Source of the DNA: CAIWTU01 sp035686205 | GTDB lineage: Bacteria; Desulfobacterota; Desulfuromonadia; Geobacterales; Geobacteraceae | Direction: 5' to 3' | DNA: 64,000 nucleotides | Assembly: GCA_035686205.1 (NCBI GenBank) | Contig: DASRZQ010000119.1 | Coordinates: forward strand, 31,756 to 95,755 | Shown here: one piece after another, positions 8,607 to 17,140 of the stretch | How the letters are laid out: the number at the start of each line of letters is the position of its first letter | How positions within the stretch are numbered: the first letter of the stretch is position 1 | The notes under the pieces: model-generated | Told to the model about the DNA's origin: nothing | What the model saw: the letters and a program-made list of their open reading frames with translations, nothing else | Databases searched by the model: none | Program-made: the position numbers and the translations under genes

Positions 8607-9907
8607 CAAGCGAGGACGGCATGAAACGGAAAAATTCCACCATAAAGAGAGCCGAAAAGGTTTTTACTCCGGCTTTGCACATGTATTACCCCATCACGGT
8701 GGCAAGCGCAAAAGGAACCCATGTTTTTACAAGCTCGGGACAGAAATATCTGGATTTTACTTCAGGGCTGGCGGTCCTGAACATAGGTCACAATCATCCG
8801 CGAGTGCTCGAGGCTGTTCGCGGACAACTGCTGCATTTGGTCCATACAGGAGGGATTTATTATAACGAAACGACCGTTACCGCGGCCGAACGCCTGGTTT
8901 CTACAACTCCTGCCGGGCTTGACATGATCTTTTTCAGCAATTCCGGGGCCGAGGCGGTGGAGGGCGCCCTTAAGCTTGCCCGGCATGTAACGGGACGACA
9001 AGGAATCATATCCTTCACGGGAGCATTCCACGGCAGAACGCTCGGCGCCGTCTCCGTAACTACGAGCTCAGCCAGGTACAGGAAAAATTATCATCCGCTC
9101 CTTCCGTCCGTCTTCCAGTCGCCGTACCCATACTGCTTCCGCTGCGCATTCCGGCGCAAGCCGGGCGACTGCGAACTTCAATGCCTTGAATATCTGAAAG
9201 ATCTGGTGGAAAGGGTTATTACGCCGGAAGAGGTGGCGGCGGTCATTATCGAGCCGGTACTGGGGGAAGGGGGCTATTTCCCGGCGCCGGAAAAGTTTCT
9301 CGCCGGATTGCGGGAATTATGCTCGGCTCACGGCATCCTCATGATAGCGGATGAGGTCCAGTCAGGCGTGGGGAGAACGGGAAAATGGTTTGCCGTTGAA
9401 CAAAGTGGTGTAGTTCCTGACATTATGACTGTCGCCAAAGGCATAGCCTCGGGTTTTCCGCTCTCGGCGGTGGTATCGACCCCGCATCTGATGAACAAAT
9501 GGCCCCCGGGCGCGCACGGGACCACTTTCGGCGGCAACCCGGTTTCATGCGCGGCCTCCACTGCAACCATCGAAGCAATCCGGGAGGAGGGATTGCTGGA
9601 AAAATCATCCGTGACTGGCGCCGCGGCGCTCACGCGCCTTACAGAGTTCGGAGACGGCCATCCTTTTATTGGAAGCGTTCGCGGCTACGGATACATGATA
9701 GGTATAGAATTCGTAAAGGAAAACGGCGAACCTGATGGGGAAGCCTGCACCAAAGTCCTTGACTACTGCCTGGGAAAGGGGCTTATTCTCATCGGCTGCG
9801 GCCTGGAAAGAAACGTTGTCAGATTCATCCCGCCGCTCAATGCTTCGGCAAACGAGATCGAAGAAGCGATTGACATTGTCGAGGCAGGAGCGCGAAACCT
9901 CCTATGA
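8603..9907 (+). CDS. Class III PLP aminotransferase (GABA/omega-amino acid type)
   Basis: A 434-residue fold-type I enzyme with FFSNSGAEAVEGALKLAR, GAFHGRT, ADEVQSGVGRTG and the PLP lysine in TVAKGIASGFPL (Lys279). A Cys-rich insertion (PYCFRCAFRRKPGDC) is typical of one branch of the GABA aminotransferase family. The predicted reaction is transamination of an omega-amino acid to its semialdehyde, which the preceding dehydrogenase could oxidise. The start overlaps the upstream stop as ATGA; a second ATG at 8621 is an alternative. It also overlaps the next gene by ATGA. The exact substrate is unknown. Confidence 0.88.
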   Translation: MTSEDGMKRKNSTIKRAEKVFTPALHMYYPITVASAKGTHVFTSSGQKYLDFTSGLAVLNIGHNHPRVLEAVRGQLLHLVHTGGIYYNETTVTAAERLVSTTPAGLDMIFFSNSGAEAVEGALKLARHVTGRQGIISFTGAFHGRTLGAVSVTTSSARYRKNYHPLLPSVFQSPYPYCFRCAFRRKPGDCELQCLEYLKDLVERVITPEEVAAVIIEPVLGEGGYFPAPEKFLAGLRELCSAHGILMIADEVQSGVGRTGKWFAVEQSGVVPDIMTVAKGIASGFPLSAVVSTPHLMNKWPPGAHGTTFGGNPVSCAASTATIEAIREEGLLEKSSVTGAAALTRLTEFGDGHPFIGSVRGYGYMIGIEFVKENGEPDGEACTKVLDYCLGKGLILIGCGLERNVVRFIPPLNASANEIEEAIDIVEAGARNLL

Positions 9908-11232
9908 AAAGAAAAAGGATCATTATTATGGGCGCGGCCGGCCGCGACTTCCATAATTTCAACGTCTGTTTCAGAAAAAATCCGTCGTATAATGTTGTTG
10001 CGTTCACCGCGACACAAATCCCTTACATCACTAACCGCCGTTATCCTCCGTCCCTTGCAGGCAGCCTGTATCCGCGGGGCGTTCCCATTTTTGACGAAGC
10101 TCGACTGCCTGAACTGATAAAGAAATACAAAGTGGAGGAAGTGATTTTCGCGTACAGCGACCTTTCGCATAACGAGATAATGCACAAGGCATCCCTTGTT
10201 CTCGCCCTCGGAGCCGACTTCCGACTTCTCGGACCGGACGCCACCATGCTTAAAAGCCGCAAGCCTGTCATATCGGTGTGCGCGGTGCGCACCGGCGCCG
10301 GCAAAAGCCAGGTTACCAGGTACATATCGGAAATTATCATGAAGAGATGTGGAGGACCGGTAGCGATTCGCCATCCGATGCCCTACGGAAACCTTGCCGA
10401 GCAGGAAGTGGAGCGCTTCGCCGATATTGCCGACCTGTCGCTGCACCGTTGCACCATTGAAGAAAGGGAGGAGTTCGAGCCCCTTCTTGCCAACGGCGTT
10501 ATTGTCTTTGCCGGGGTCGATTACGGTAAAGTCCTGCGGGCCGCCGAAAAGGAGGGAGACGTTCTGCTCTGGGATGGAGGAAACAACGATTTTCCGTTTA
10601 TTCGTCCCGATCTTGAGATAACTGTTGTCGACCCGCTTCGTCCTGGTCACGAAACGGGGTATTTCCCCGGAGAAGTCAATCTTCGTCGCGCACAGGTCGT
10701 TATTATCAACAAAATCAATGCCGTGGACAGTAGTGTGGTCCGTCGCATGGAAGAATCGATACGTTCCGTCAATCCGGGCGCCCGGATCGTCCCGGCCGCA
10801 TCGGAGATACATGTGAGCGATTCCGCTCCAATAGCCGGAAAGAACGTGCTGGTGGTTGAAGACGGCCCGACCATAACCCATGGAGGAATGCCGGGTGGAG
10901 CCGGTCTGGCGGCCGCCGTGAATTATTCCGCGGCGCGTATTGTCGATCCCAGGCCGTATGCCGTGAATTCCATCACCGAAGTGTATGACAAATACCCACA
11001 CATCGGCCCGGTTCTGCCCGCCATGGGCTATAGCGAAGCGCAGATTCAGGATTTGCGAAAGACCATGGAAAGCTGCCCTTGCGATCTTGTAATTTCCGCG
11101 ACTCCCGTTGACCTCGAACGCCTGATAACCCTTGACAAGCCTGTTGTCAGGGTCACATACGAAATGCGCGAGCAACGCGATGAAATGCTGAAAAGAATCG
11201 TAACGGAATTTCTGTCGGCCCATGGCTGTTGA
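9904..11232 (+). CDS. Cyclic 2,3-diphosphoglycerate synthetase-like GTPase (COG2403 type)
   Basis: A 442-residue protein. The first 120 residues form a Rossmann-like domain (IIIMGAAGRDFHNFN), followed by a P-loop domain (VRTGAGKSQVTR, about 129-140) with DGGNNDFPF, VIINKINAVD and GPTITHGG. This matches my recollection of the COG2403 family, whose characterised member makes cyclic 2,3-diphosphoglycerate in Methanothermus. Most bacterial members are uncharacterised. The ATGA overlap with the aminotransferase shows operon membership. Function here is inferred; GTP or ATP binding is the safest statement. Confidence 0.75.
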   Translation: MKRKRIIIMGAAGRDFHNFNVCFRKNPSYNVVAFTATQIPYITNRRYPPSLAGSLYPRGVPIFDEARLPELIKKYKVEEVIFAYSDLSHNEIMHKASLVLALGADFRLLGPDATMLKSRKPVISVCAVRTGAGKSQVTRYISEIIMKRCGGPVAIRHPMPYGNLAEQEVERFADIADLSLHRCTIEEREEFEPLLANGVIVFAGVDYGKVLRAAEKEGDVLLWDGGNNDFPFIRPDLEITVVDPLRPGHETGYFPGEVNLRRAQVVIINKINAVDSSVVRRMEESIRSVNPGARIVPAASEIHVSDSAPIAGKNVLVVEDGPTITHGGMPGGAGLAAAVNYSAARIVDPRPYAVNSITEVYDKYPHIGPVLPAMGYSEAQIQDLRKTMESCPCDLVISATPVDLERLITLDKPVVRVTYEMREQRDEMLKRIVTEFLSAHGC

Positions 11233-11408
11233 ACGTTAATTGAAGAAAATCTCTTTACATGACACCGGTAAGAGTATTAATGTTGATGTCCCATTCGACC
11301 ACACCTGGACCTGCCGGCCAACTCCGGAAAGCCATAGCGACACCAGGGCCGGGCCGGCTTTTCGATGCCCTCCCGTTATTATCAATATCCGGTTTGGATT
11401 CAAAACAT

Positions 11409-11786
11409 ATGGAAACATTGATCAAGAAAATTCCACTGAAAAATGGCCTGATAATTTCTATTTACGATCATACTGTCAGGTATTACGGAGATTTCTATCT
11501 CGTAAAGATCGAAATTGTATGTGAAATACCTTTGCGCCGGGAGTACTTCGAAAACGAAAACGAATATGACCAGGCATGGCGCATACTGGGCGAGAACGCC
11601 TGTTATCGGCGCTTTATGGAACAGATGGGCGTCCCGTCCACCGGGATAGAAAGAGCGCGGGAAATTATAATAAAAAATTTTGTTGATCATTCGCTGCCGT
11701 ATTTTTCGTCGGAAAATTTCCCCGGAAAATTCGTTTTGTCTCAATACAGAAAAGCCAGGAACAAACTTAACCGTTTGCCGGGCTGA
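11409..11786 (+). CDS. Hypothetical protein
   Basis: A 125-residue soluble protein (METLIKKIPLKNGLIISIYD...), not recognised. Upstream in-frame codons to 11259 look non-coding, so the internal ATG is preferred, although its ribosome-binding site is weak. The middle is rich in charged aromatic stretches (REYFENENEYDQAW; NACYRRFMEQMG) and the end is basic. It ends 10 bases before the RlmD-type gene start and is probably co-transcribed with it, which suggests an RNA-related role only by association. Confidence 0.6.
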   Translation: METLIKKIPLKNGLIISIYDHTVRYYGDFYLVKIEIVCEIPLRREYFENENEYDQAWRILGENACYRRFMEQMGVPSTGIERAREIIIKNFVDHSLPYFSSENFPGKFVLSQYRKARNKLNRLPG

Positions 11787-11796
11787 GCGAGGAAAA

Positions 11797-13119
11797 TTGG
11801 GCGAACAAATTGTTAAAATAGAAAAAATGGTTTTTGGCGGCGCCGGACTCGGCCACCTGGACGGAAAGGTCTGTTTTGCGCCTTTTACCGTTACCGGCGA
11901 CACTGCACGGATACGGGTCAGGACGGAAAGAAAATCGTATATTGAGGCGGACGTCATTGAAATACTGGAACCATCTCCCTTTCGCGCGACTCCGAAATGC
12001 CCCGTTTTCGGCACTTGCGGCGGCTGCGACTGGCAGCATATCGAATATGAGGCGCAGTTAAGAGCAAAGGAGGATATCTTCGCCGATATTCTCTGGCGAA
12101 CGGCAAGAGTGGAAAGGGATAAAATTGTGCCAATTGCGGATACGCCGGACTCTTACGGCTATCGTTCCAGAATCCAGTTAAAGGTTCGTTACGCCAAAGG
12201 CGAAATTCATATGGGTTTTTTCAAGGCCGGGTCACATTACGTGGTTGATTTACCGGGTTTATGCGCTATCTCTTCACCGGCCGTAAACTGCACTTGCCGG
12301 GATTTGTGCGATATAATGAAAAAATTTCCCGAACCTGACAAGATACCTCAAATCGACATTTCTTCCGGTGATGACGGGATCATCATTGTGATTTTCCATT
12401 ACATCGGGGAAAACCGTTCGCAAATTATCAATATTTTAAGGGAGAACGGGAAGGGGCTTCGCCATGCCGGAGGAGTTTACCTCCAGAGCGGTCGCAAGAA
12501 CACCATTGAAAAGATATATGGAATGGAGGCCATTCAATACACGATCCCGGCCTCAATATTTCACGGACTTGCGCCGATGCGGCTCAGGACCAGCCGGGGC
12601 GGGTTTTCCCAGGTTAATTACCGTCAAAACAATGTGCTGATAGATACAGTCCTGCAATTTGTCCGGCCTTGCGGAAAAGAACGGGCACTTGACCTCTATT
12701 GCGGGAATGGGAATTTCTCGCTGCCGCTGGCGAGTTATGTGAATAATGTAATCGGTTTTGAAGAATTCGATCAGTCCATCAAGGACGCCGCAAGCAACAG
12801 TCTAGACAACAAACTGGAGAATGCGCGATTTGAGGCCGTGGACTCGGTCGCCGGTTTACGGAGGCTCATAGACGCTGGTGAAATATTTGACGTGGTAATT
12901 CTTGATCCTCCCAGAACAGGGGCGGCCGAAGCTGTCAAGCTTATTCCCAGTCTGAACCCCGATAAAATTGTTTACATATCCTGCGATCCGTCCACTCTGG
13001 CCAGGGACCTGGCATATTTGAGAAAATTTCGCTACGAAGTGGTAAACAGCCGTCCAGTTGACATGTTTCCGCAAACATACCACATCGAGAGTGTTACATT
13101 ACTAGAAAAAGTCTCATGA
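11797..13119 (+). CDS. rlmD: 23S rRNA (uracil-C5)-methyltransferase, RlmD/RumA type
   Basis: A 440-residue protein. An N-terminal TRAM domain (GEQIVKIEKMVFGGAGLGHLD) is followed by an iron-sulphur motif (C68, C74, C77 in CPVFGTCGGC, with a fourth Cys probably in GLCAIS). The SAM-dependent domain has LDLYCGNGNFSLPLA, DPPRTGAA and the catalytic Cys in ISCDPSTLARDL. The family methylates uridines of 23S rRNA. The start is taken as TTG with GAGG 4-5 bases upstream; ATG 11827 would cut the TRAM domain. RlmD and other RumA paralogues cannot be separated by eye. Confidence 0.85.
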   Translation: MGEQIVKIEKMVFGGAGLGHLDGKVCFAPFTVTGDTARIRVRTERKSYIEADVIEILEPSPFRATPKCPVFGTCGGCDWQHIEYEAQLRAKEDIFADILWRTARVERDKIVPIADTPDSYGYRSRIQLKVRYAKGEIHMGFFKAGSHYVVDLPGLCAISSPAVNCTCRDLCDIMKKFPEPDKIPQIDISSGDDGIIIVIFHYIGENRSQIINILRENGKGLRHAGGVYLQSGRKNTIEKIYGMEAIQYTIPASIFHGLAPMRLRTSRGGFSQVNYRQNNVLIDTVLQFVRPCGKERALDLYCGNGNFSLPLASYVNNVIGFEEFDQSIKDAASNSLDNKLENARFEAVDSVAGLRRLIDAGEIFDVVILDPPRTGAAEAVKLIPSLNPDKIVYISCDPSTLARDLAYLRKFRYEVVNSRPVDMFPQTYHIESVTLLEKVS

Positions 13120-13625
13120 TATGTGCTGGTCGCCGGTCCTTTCAGTTCTGTTGTTCTGCCATAGGAAGCGGATTAAGACCTCTCCTGCTAAAACGTTTAT
13201 GCTGTTCATTTGTTTATTCTGTTGTTGCGTTTTGTTCTGAATCGGATAATCACCAATGTTGCGGACAGACGGGCAATTTGATTATTATAATAGTCTAAAC
13301 TTACGGGAACCGTGTGAAATTTATGAAAGAGTTGACTTATGAATACGTAATTTGGGAAAGATATTTGCAAAAATGAAAAAACATTTTGTGGAACCTGTCA
13401 AAAAGGCGTCTGAAACGGGGGAAACTGTAACATTTGTATCATTTTATGGTAATCAGTGGTCTATTTAATGACAAAAAACGTTAAGCATATATACCCGGCA
13501 GCGGACCGTTCCGGTATTTTCAAGTATATTCCCTGTGTTAATGACTCATATTCTATAGTTTTGTATATAACGTAATATTTGCAATATTTTTAGATATCGA
13601 TGACAGTGTTTTCAAGGAGGATATT
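13120..13625 (+). other. 506-base intergenic region upstream of the HU-family gene
   Basis: AT-rich, with no RNA gene or recognisable protein. One short frame at 13373-13468 encodes 31 residues beginning MKKHFVEPVKKASETGETVT, with plausible codon use but no good ribosome-binding site (GGGAAAG lies about 13 bases upstream). The last 100 bases contain AT-rich promoter-like sequence (GTATATAACGTAATATT) before the AAGGAGG of the next gene. A long leader for the HU-family gene is possible. Confidence 0.4.
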
Positions 13626-13901
13626 ATGAACAAATCTGAACTTATCGAGGCTCTTGCGCAAAAGAAGGATTTTTCTTTCAAAAAATCCGAAGAGATAATC
13701 AACACCATTTTCGAATCAATGACCACCGCCCTGGAATCGGGAGAACGTATTGAAATCCGCGGTTTCGGCAGTTTTGTGGTAAAGGACTATAAACCTTACA
13801 CAGGCAGGAACCCGAAGACCGGAGAACCCATCAGCGTCAAACCGAAAAGACTTCCATTTTTCAAGGTCGGCAAGGAGTTGAAAGATAAGGTCGACAACTG
13901 A
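13626..13901 (+). CDS. HU/IHF-family DNA-binding protein
   Basis: A 91-residue histone-like protein with the family signature IEIRGFGSFVVKDYKPYTGRNPKTGE, including the Pro-containing beta arm tip (RNPKTG) that intercalates and bends DNA, and a basic C-terminus (VKPKRLPFFKVGKELKDKV). It starts with AAGGAGG 6-7 bases before the ATG. HU (homodimer) and IHF (alpha/beta heterodimer) cannot be separated from one subunit. It is monocistronic, between two long intergenic stretches, as expected for a highly expressed nucleoid protein. Confidence 0.93.
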   Translation: MNKSELIEALAQKKDFSFKKSEEIINTIFESMTTALESGERIEIRGFGSFVVKDYKPYTGRNPKTGEPISVKPKRLPFFKVGKELKDKVDN

Positions 13902-14327
13902 CGGCTCCAATTTCAAGGTTACGGACATTTTTTTGAATTTTTACATGCCGCTTAACAAGCATTCGGGCATGTGTGCCAGTTATCAGGATCCTTGTCCTGC
14001 CTTCATAAGGATTTGCCATACACAATATTCCATTTACACGATCCGGTCATGAGGAAGCCCGCAACTGAAATGGTTTATCTAAATACTCGGGTTCCCTTTT
14101 TCCGGCATCAGCTAATCTTCCCGATTAATTCAAACTTCACGGACTGTCCCGCCCAACCGATTTATTCAAGTGACTTCAATATTTTCAGAATGATCCGGGA
14201 TTCAATACTTCTCGGCCGGCGACAGGGAATGCCCGGCATCGGCAAATGAATATTTTTCGGCTATTGGACCTTTCCTGTTCCATGTTATAAAATAAATTTC
14301 GACAAAAAATCCGTGGAGGCGAAAAGC
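13902..14327 (+). other. 426-base intergenic region
   Basis: Holds an open frame at 13971-14249 (92 residues) with no recognisable domain, no ribosome-binding site and erratic composition; it is probably not a gene. No tRNA, terminator or repeat was recognised. GTGGAGGCG at the end is the ribosome-binding region of the next gene. Confidence 0.5.
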
Positions 14328-16013
14328 ATGCCGTTTTTGATGTTTCTCGAAGCTCTTGGCGGCTTGGGGATTTTTATTCTGGGCATGAAAATCATGTCAG
14401 AAGGGCTGCAGAGGCTTGCGGGAGAAAGGATCCGCCGCTCTCTGGAAAAGCTTGCGGGAAACCGGTTTTCCGCGGCTTTTCTCGGAAGCTGTCTTACTGC
14501 GCTGCTGCAGTCGAGCGGAGCGGCCTCCATTATCATAATCGGTTTGGTTAATGCCGGGCTGCTGTCTCTTTACCAGGCGCTTGGAATGCTTATAGGAACC
14601 GGCCTCGGAACCACATTCGTCGTTCAGTTGATTGCTTTCAGAATATCTTTTATTGCCGCCCCCGGCATCTTTGCGGGAGTTATCCTGAAGTTTTTCAGCA
14701 GAAAGCGAAGAAATGTACATCTCGGTGAGGTAATTCTCGGGGTAAGCCTGCTTTTCTTCGGACTGAACATGATGGAGGCCAACTTTCTGAACTTGAAGGA
14801 GAACACGATTTTCATGTCGTACCGTTCCTACATGCCTTCGTCGCACATTGCGGAAGTACTGCTTGGTGCCATGCTCACATTTTTTGTGCAGTCCGGAAGT
14901 GCCGCGATTGGGATTATTATAGCCCTTTCCACCGGCGGCCTCCTGCCTTTCGAACCCGCCCTTGCCATGGTCCTCGGTGAAGCCCTCGGAACGTCATGGC
15001 TGTCGGCGATCGGAACAATCAGCGGCAACATTGAGGCAAAAAGAACCGTCATCATATATTTTATATTCACCCTTTTTCTTTTATCGGCGGTTCTCCTCAT
15101 GTTTCCGCTGTTTCTCAAGGTTGTTCTTTTCTTTTCTCCACACGGCGTCCTCCCTTTGGTGCAAAATGCCGGCCTGGCGTCTTATGCCAACCAGCCTTAC
15201 ATAAAATCCGTTCTGTCCCGCACTCTTGCCAATGCCCACACTGTTTTCAGCATGTTGGCAATATTCATCTTCCTGCCGCTCGTGGGAGTTTTCACCCGCT
15301 CGGCAAATAAAATCCTTCCTGGTAATGGTCTGGAAATCGGTATGGAAGCTCGTCTGAAATTCATAGATTTCAGGGTATTGAATACTCCCGTGATTGCATT
15401 TTCACAGGCCGGGAATGAAATCAGGAGGATGGCGGAATTATCGAAGTCAATGTTCTGTGATGTTGTGCAAATGTTTGAAGAATTCGACGCCAGAAAATAC
15501 ACTGTAGTAAAACAGAAAGAAAGTGCGCTAGACGCACTGCAGAAGGAAATATCAAGTTTCCTTGTAATGCTTGGCAGGCAACAGCTGACTCCCGAGATTT
15601 CCGTGGGCATTCCCGTAATGCTGCAGTCTGTAAACGGCCTTGAGAATATCGGGGATTACTCGGAAATTATCATCGAATGCCTTAGACGAAAAAAGGAAGG
15701 CAAGGTTTATTTTTCCGATACGGCAATGAATGAAATACGAGAAATGGCAACCCGAGTCACAGGGATGCTTGATTTGACATTGAAAGCTTTTGACAACTCC
15801 GGAAATCCGGACGCCGTGCAAGCCCGGGTGTTGCGCGGGTCCATTGTTGCTTCCAGGGAAGTGTTGAAGAAAAATCATAACAGAAGATTGAGCGGCGGTG
15901 AATGCACGGTAATAGCAGGACTGTTATATATCGACATTATTTCCGCGTTTGACAAGATCAGCGATTTATCGATGGAAATAATATTAAACAAAAAACGGAG
16001 CAATATGCAGTGA
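14328..16013 (+). CDS. Na/Pi cotransporter family protein with PhoU-like domain
   Basis: A 561-residue membrane protein. The first 340 residues hold two inverted Na/Pi repeats, each with a glutamine-serine signature (LTALLQSSGAASIIIIGL and LTFFVQSGSAAIGIIIAL), and about eight hydrophobic segments. The C-terminal 200 residues are a helical PhoU-like cytoplasmic domain. The family imports phosphate with sodium. The ATG at 14328 has GGAGG 8 bases upstream; a GTG at 14313 overlaps that site and is rejected. The gene overlaps the Ppx/GppA gene by 4 bases, pointing to a phosphate/polyphosphate unit. Confidence 0.88.
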   Translation: MPFLMFLEALGGLGIFILGMKIMSEGLQRLAGERIRRSLEKLAGNRFSAAFLGSCLTALLQSSGAASIIIIGLVNAGLLSLYQALGMLIGTGLGTTFVVQLIAFRISFIAAPGIFAGVILKFFSRKRRNVHLGEVILGVSLLFFGLNMMEANFLNLKENTIFMSYRSYMPSSHIAEVLLGAMLTFFVQSGSAAIGIIIALSTGGLLPFEPALAMVLGEALGTSWLSAIGTISGNIEAKRTVIIYFIFTLFLLSAVLLMFPLFLKVVLFFSPHGVLPLVQNAGLASYANQPYIKSVLSRTLANAHTVFSMLAIFIFLPLVGVFTRSANKILPGNGLEIGMEARLKFIDFRVLNTPVIAFSQAGNEIRRMAELSKSMFCDVVQMFEEFDARKYTVVKQKESALDALQKEISSFLVMLGRQQLTPEISVGIPVMLQSVNGLENIGDYSEIIIECLRRKKEGKVYFSDTAMNEIREMATRVTGMLDLTLKAFDNSGNPDAVQARVLRGSIVASREVLKKNHNRRLSGGECTVIAGLLYIDIISAFDKISDLSMEIILNKKRSNMQ

Positions 16014-16918
16014 ATGAATTAGTTGCGGCCATTGATCTGGGCACGAACAGCGCCAGGCTTTTGATAGGTTTCAGGGACGGCAAGGATTTAATACCGGTTC
16101 AGATAAAGCGTCATATCACAAGACTCGGCGGGGGCTTCAAAAAAGATACGGGAATATCCGACAGCGCCGTCGAAAGGACGATTAATGCACTCCATGATTT
16201 TGCGGACCTGCTGAAAAAACACCGTGTCAAAAGATGCCGGGCGGTTGCGACCAGCGCAGTTCGAGACGCCGCGAACGGCAGGAAATTTGTTGGCGATGTT
16301 TATAAAAACACGGGAATTGCCCTCGAAATAATAGACGGCAGGGAAGAGGCGCTGCTGACGCTGCGCGGGGTCATTTCGGGATTGAACAATAAAAATATCG
16401 ATTACTTCGTGTTTGATGTAGGGGGTGGAAGCACTGAATATACATTGGCAAACGGCAAATCCCCAATTTTCTCCGTGAGCCTCCCTCTCGGAGTGGTCAG
16501 GCTCACCGAAGGGAAAAGTTGTCCGGCAGCAATGGATGAAAAGATTACCAGGGAACTGGTCAAAGTGCTCGCTGATGTCGAAAAAGCAGGCATGACTGAT
16601 ATCCTCTCGAATTCCAAACTGGTGGGAACCGCGGGGACGGCTACCACGCTGGCCGCAATTCACCTCAAAATGGAAGAATATGATTACGGCCGTGTTAATA
16701 ATTGTTGTCTGTCTATTGATGATATAAAAAAAATGTATTTTGAACTGGAGCCGATGAGCCTTGAAGAAAGGTTGAAACTCCCCGGCCTTGAAAAGGGAAG
16801 AGAAGATTTGATTATTGCCGGCACGTTGATAACAATCAGAACAATGGAAATTTTCGGTTTCAGACAGCTCAGTGTAAGTGATTGCGGTTTGTTGGAGGGC
16901 ATAATTCTGTCCATATGA
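16010..16918 (+). CDS. Ppx/GppA family phosphatase
   Basis: A 302-residue ASKHA-fold protein with the phosphate-1 loop (AAIDLGTNSARLLIG), RAVATSAVRDAANG, FDVGGGSTEYTL (phosphate-2) and GTAGTATTLAAI. It is the short form, lacking the C-terminal HD-like domain of E. coli Ppx. It hydrolyses polyphosphate and/or pppGpp; substrate choice is not predictable. The start is GTG in the GTGA overlap with the preceding transporter stop, so the pair is co-translated, coupling phosphate entry and polyphosphate turnover. Confidence 0.88.
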   Translation: MNELVAAIDLGTNSARLLIGFRDGKDLIPVQIKRHITRLGGGFKKDTGISDSAVERTINALHDFADLLKKHRVKRCRAVATSAVRDAANGRKFVGDVYKNTGIALEIIDGREEALLTLRGVISGLNNKNIDYFVFDVGGGSTEYTLANGKSPIFSVSLPLGVVRLTEGKSCPAAMDEKITRELVKVLADVEKAGMTDILSNSKLVGTAGTATTLAAIHLKMEEYDYGRVNNCCLSIDDIKKMYFELEPMSLEERLKLPGLEKGREDLIIAGTLITIRTMEIFGFRQLSVSDCGLLEGIILSI

Positions 16919-17056
16919 TTTTTACTTTACACAAGGCTGCTGTTATTCTCAATCTGCTTGCAGTTTTATCAACAAATCCATGAAATATAATTATATTAAT
17001 TAAAATTATTAATAGTAAATTGAATGTGCAAATCTTACAGCGGTGTTACAAAGCAG

Positions 17057-17085
17057 TTGACATATAAGCCCTGTTTATGTATATT
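17057..17085 (+). promoter_or_regulatory. Sigma70-type promoter of the iorA-paaK-liv locus
   Basis: TTGACA (17057-17062), a 17-base spacer and TATATT (17080-17085), near the ideal -35/-10 arrangement. Predicted transcription start is about 17092, giving a leader of about 50 bases before iorA. Confidence 0.7.
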
Positions 17086-17140
17086 TTCCCAGGTTTATCA
17101 GGGATAAAAACCTTATTTATAGCGAAGGAACCGCCTGTTA

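Noticed and set aside
7368..8609. 413-residue minus-strand frame opposite the aldehyde dehydrogenase
   Set aside because: Antisense shadow of a gene with all ALDH motifs.
9763..11223. 486-residue minus-strand frame opposite the cPGS-like gene
   Set aside because: Antisense shadow: the plus-strand gene has clear P-loop motifs and operon overlaps.
13971..14249. 92-residue open frame downstream of the HU-family gene
   Set aside because: No domain, no ribosome-binding site and uneven composition; probably a chance frame in a spacer.
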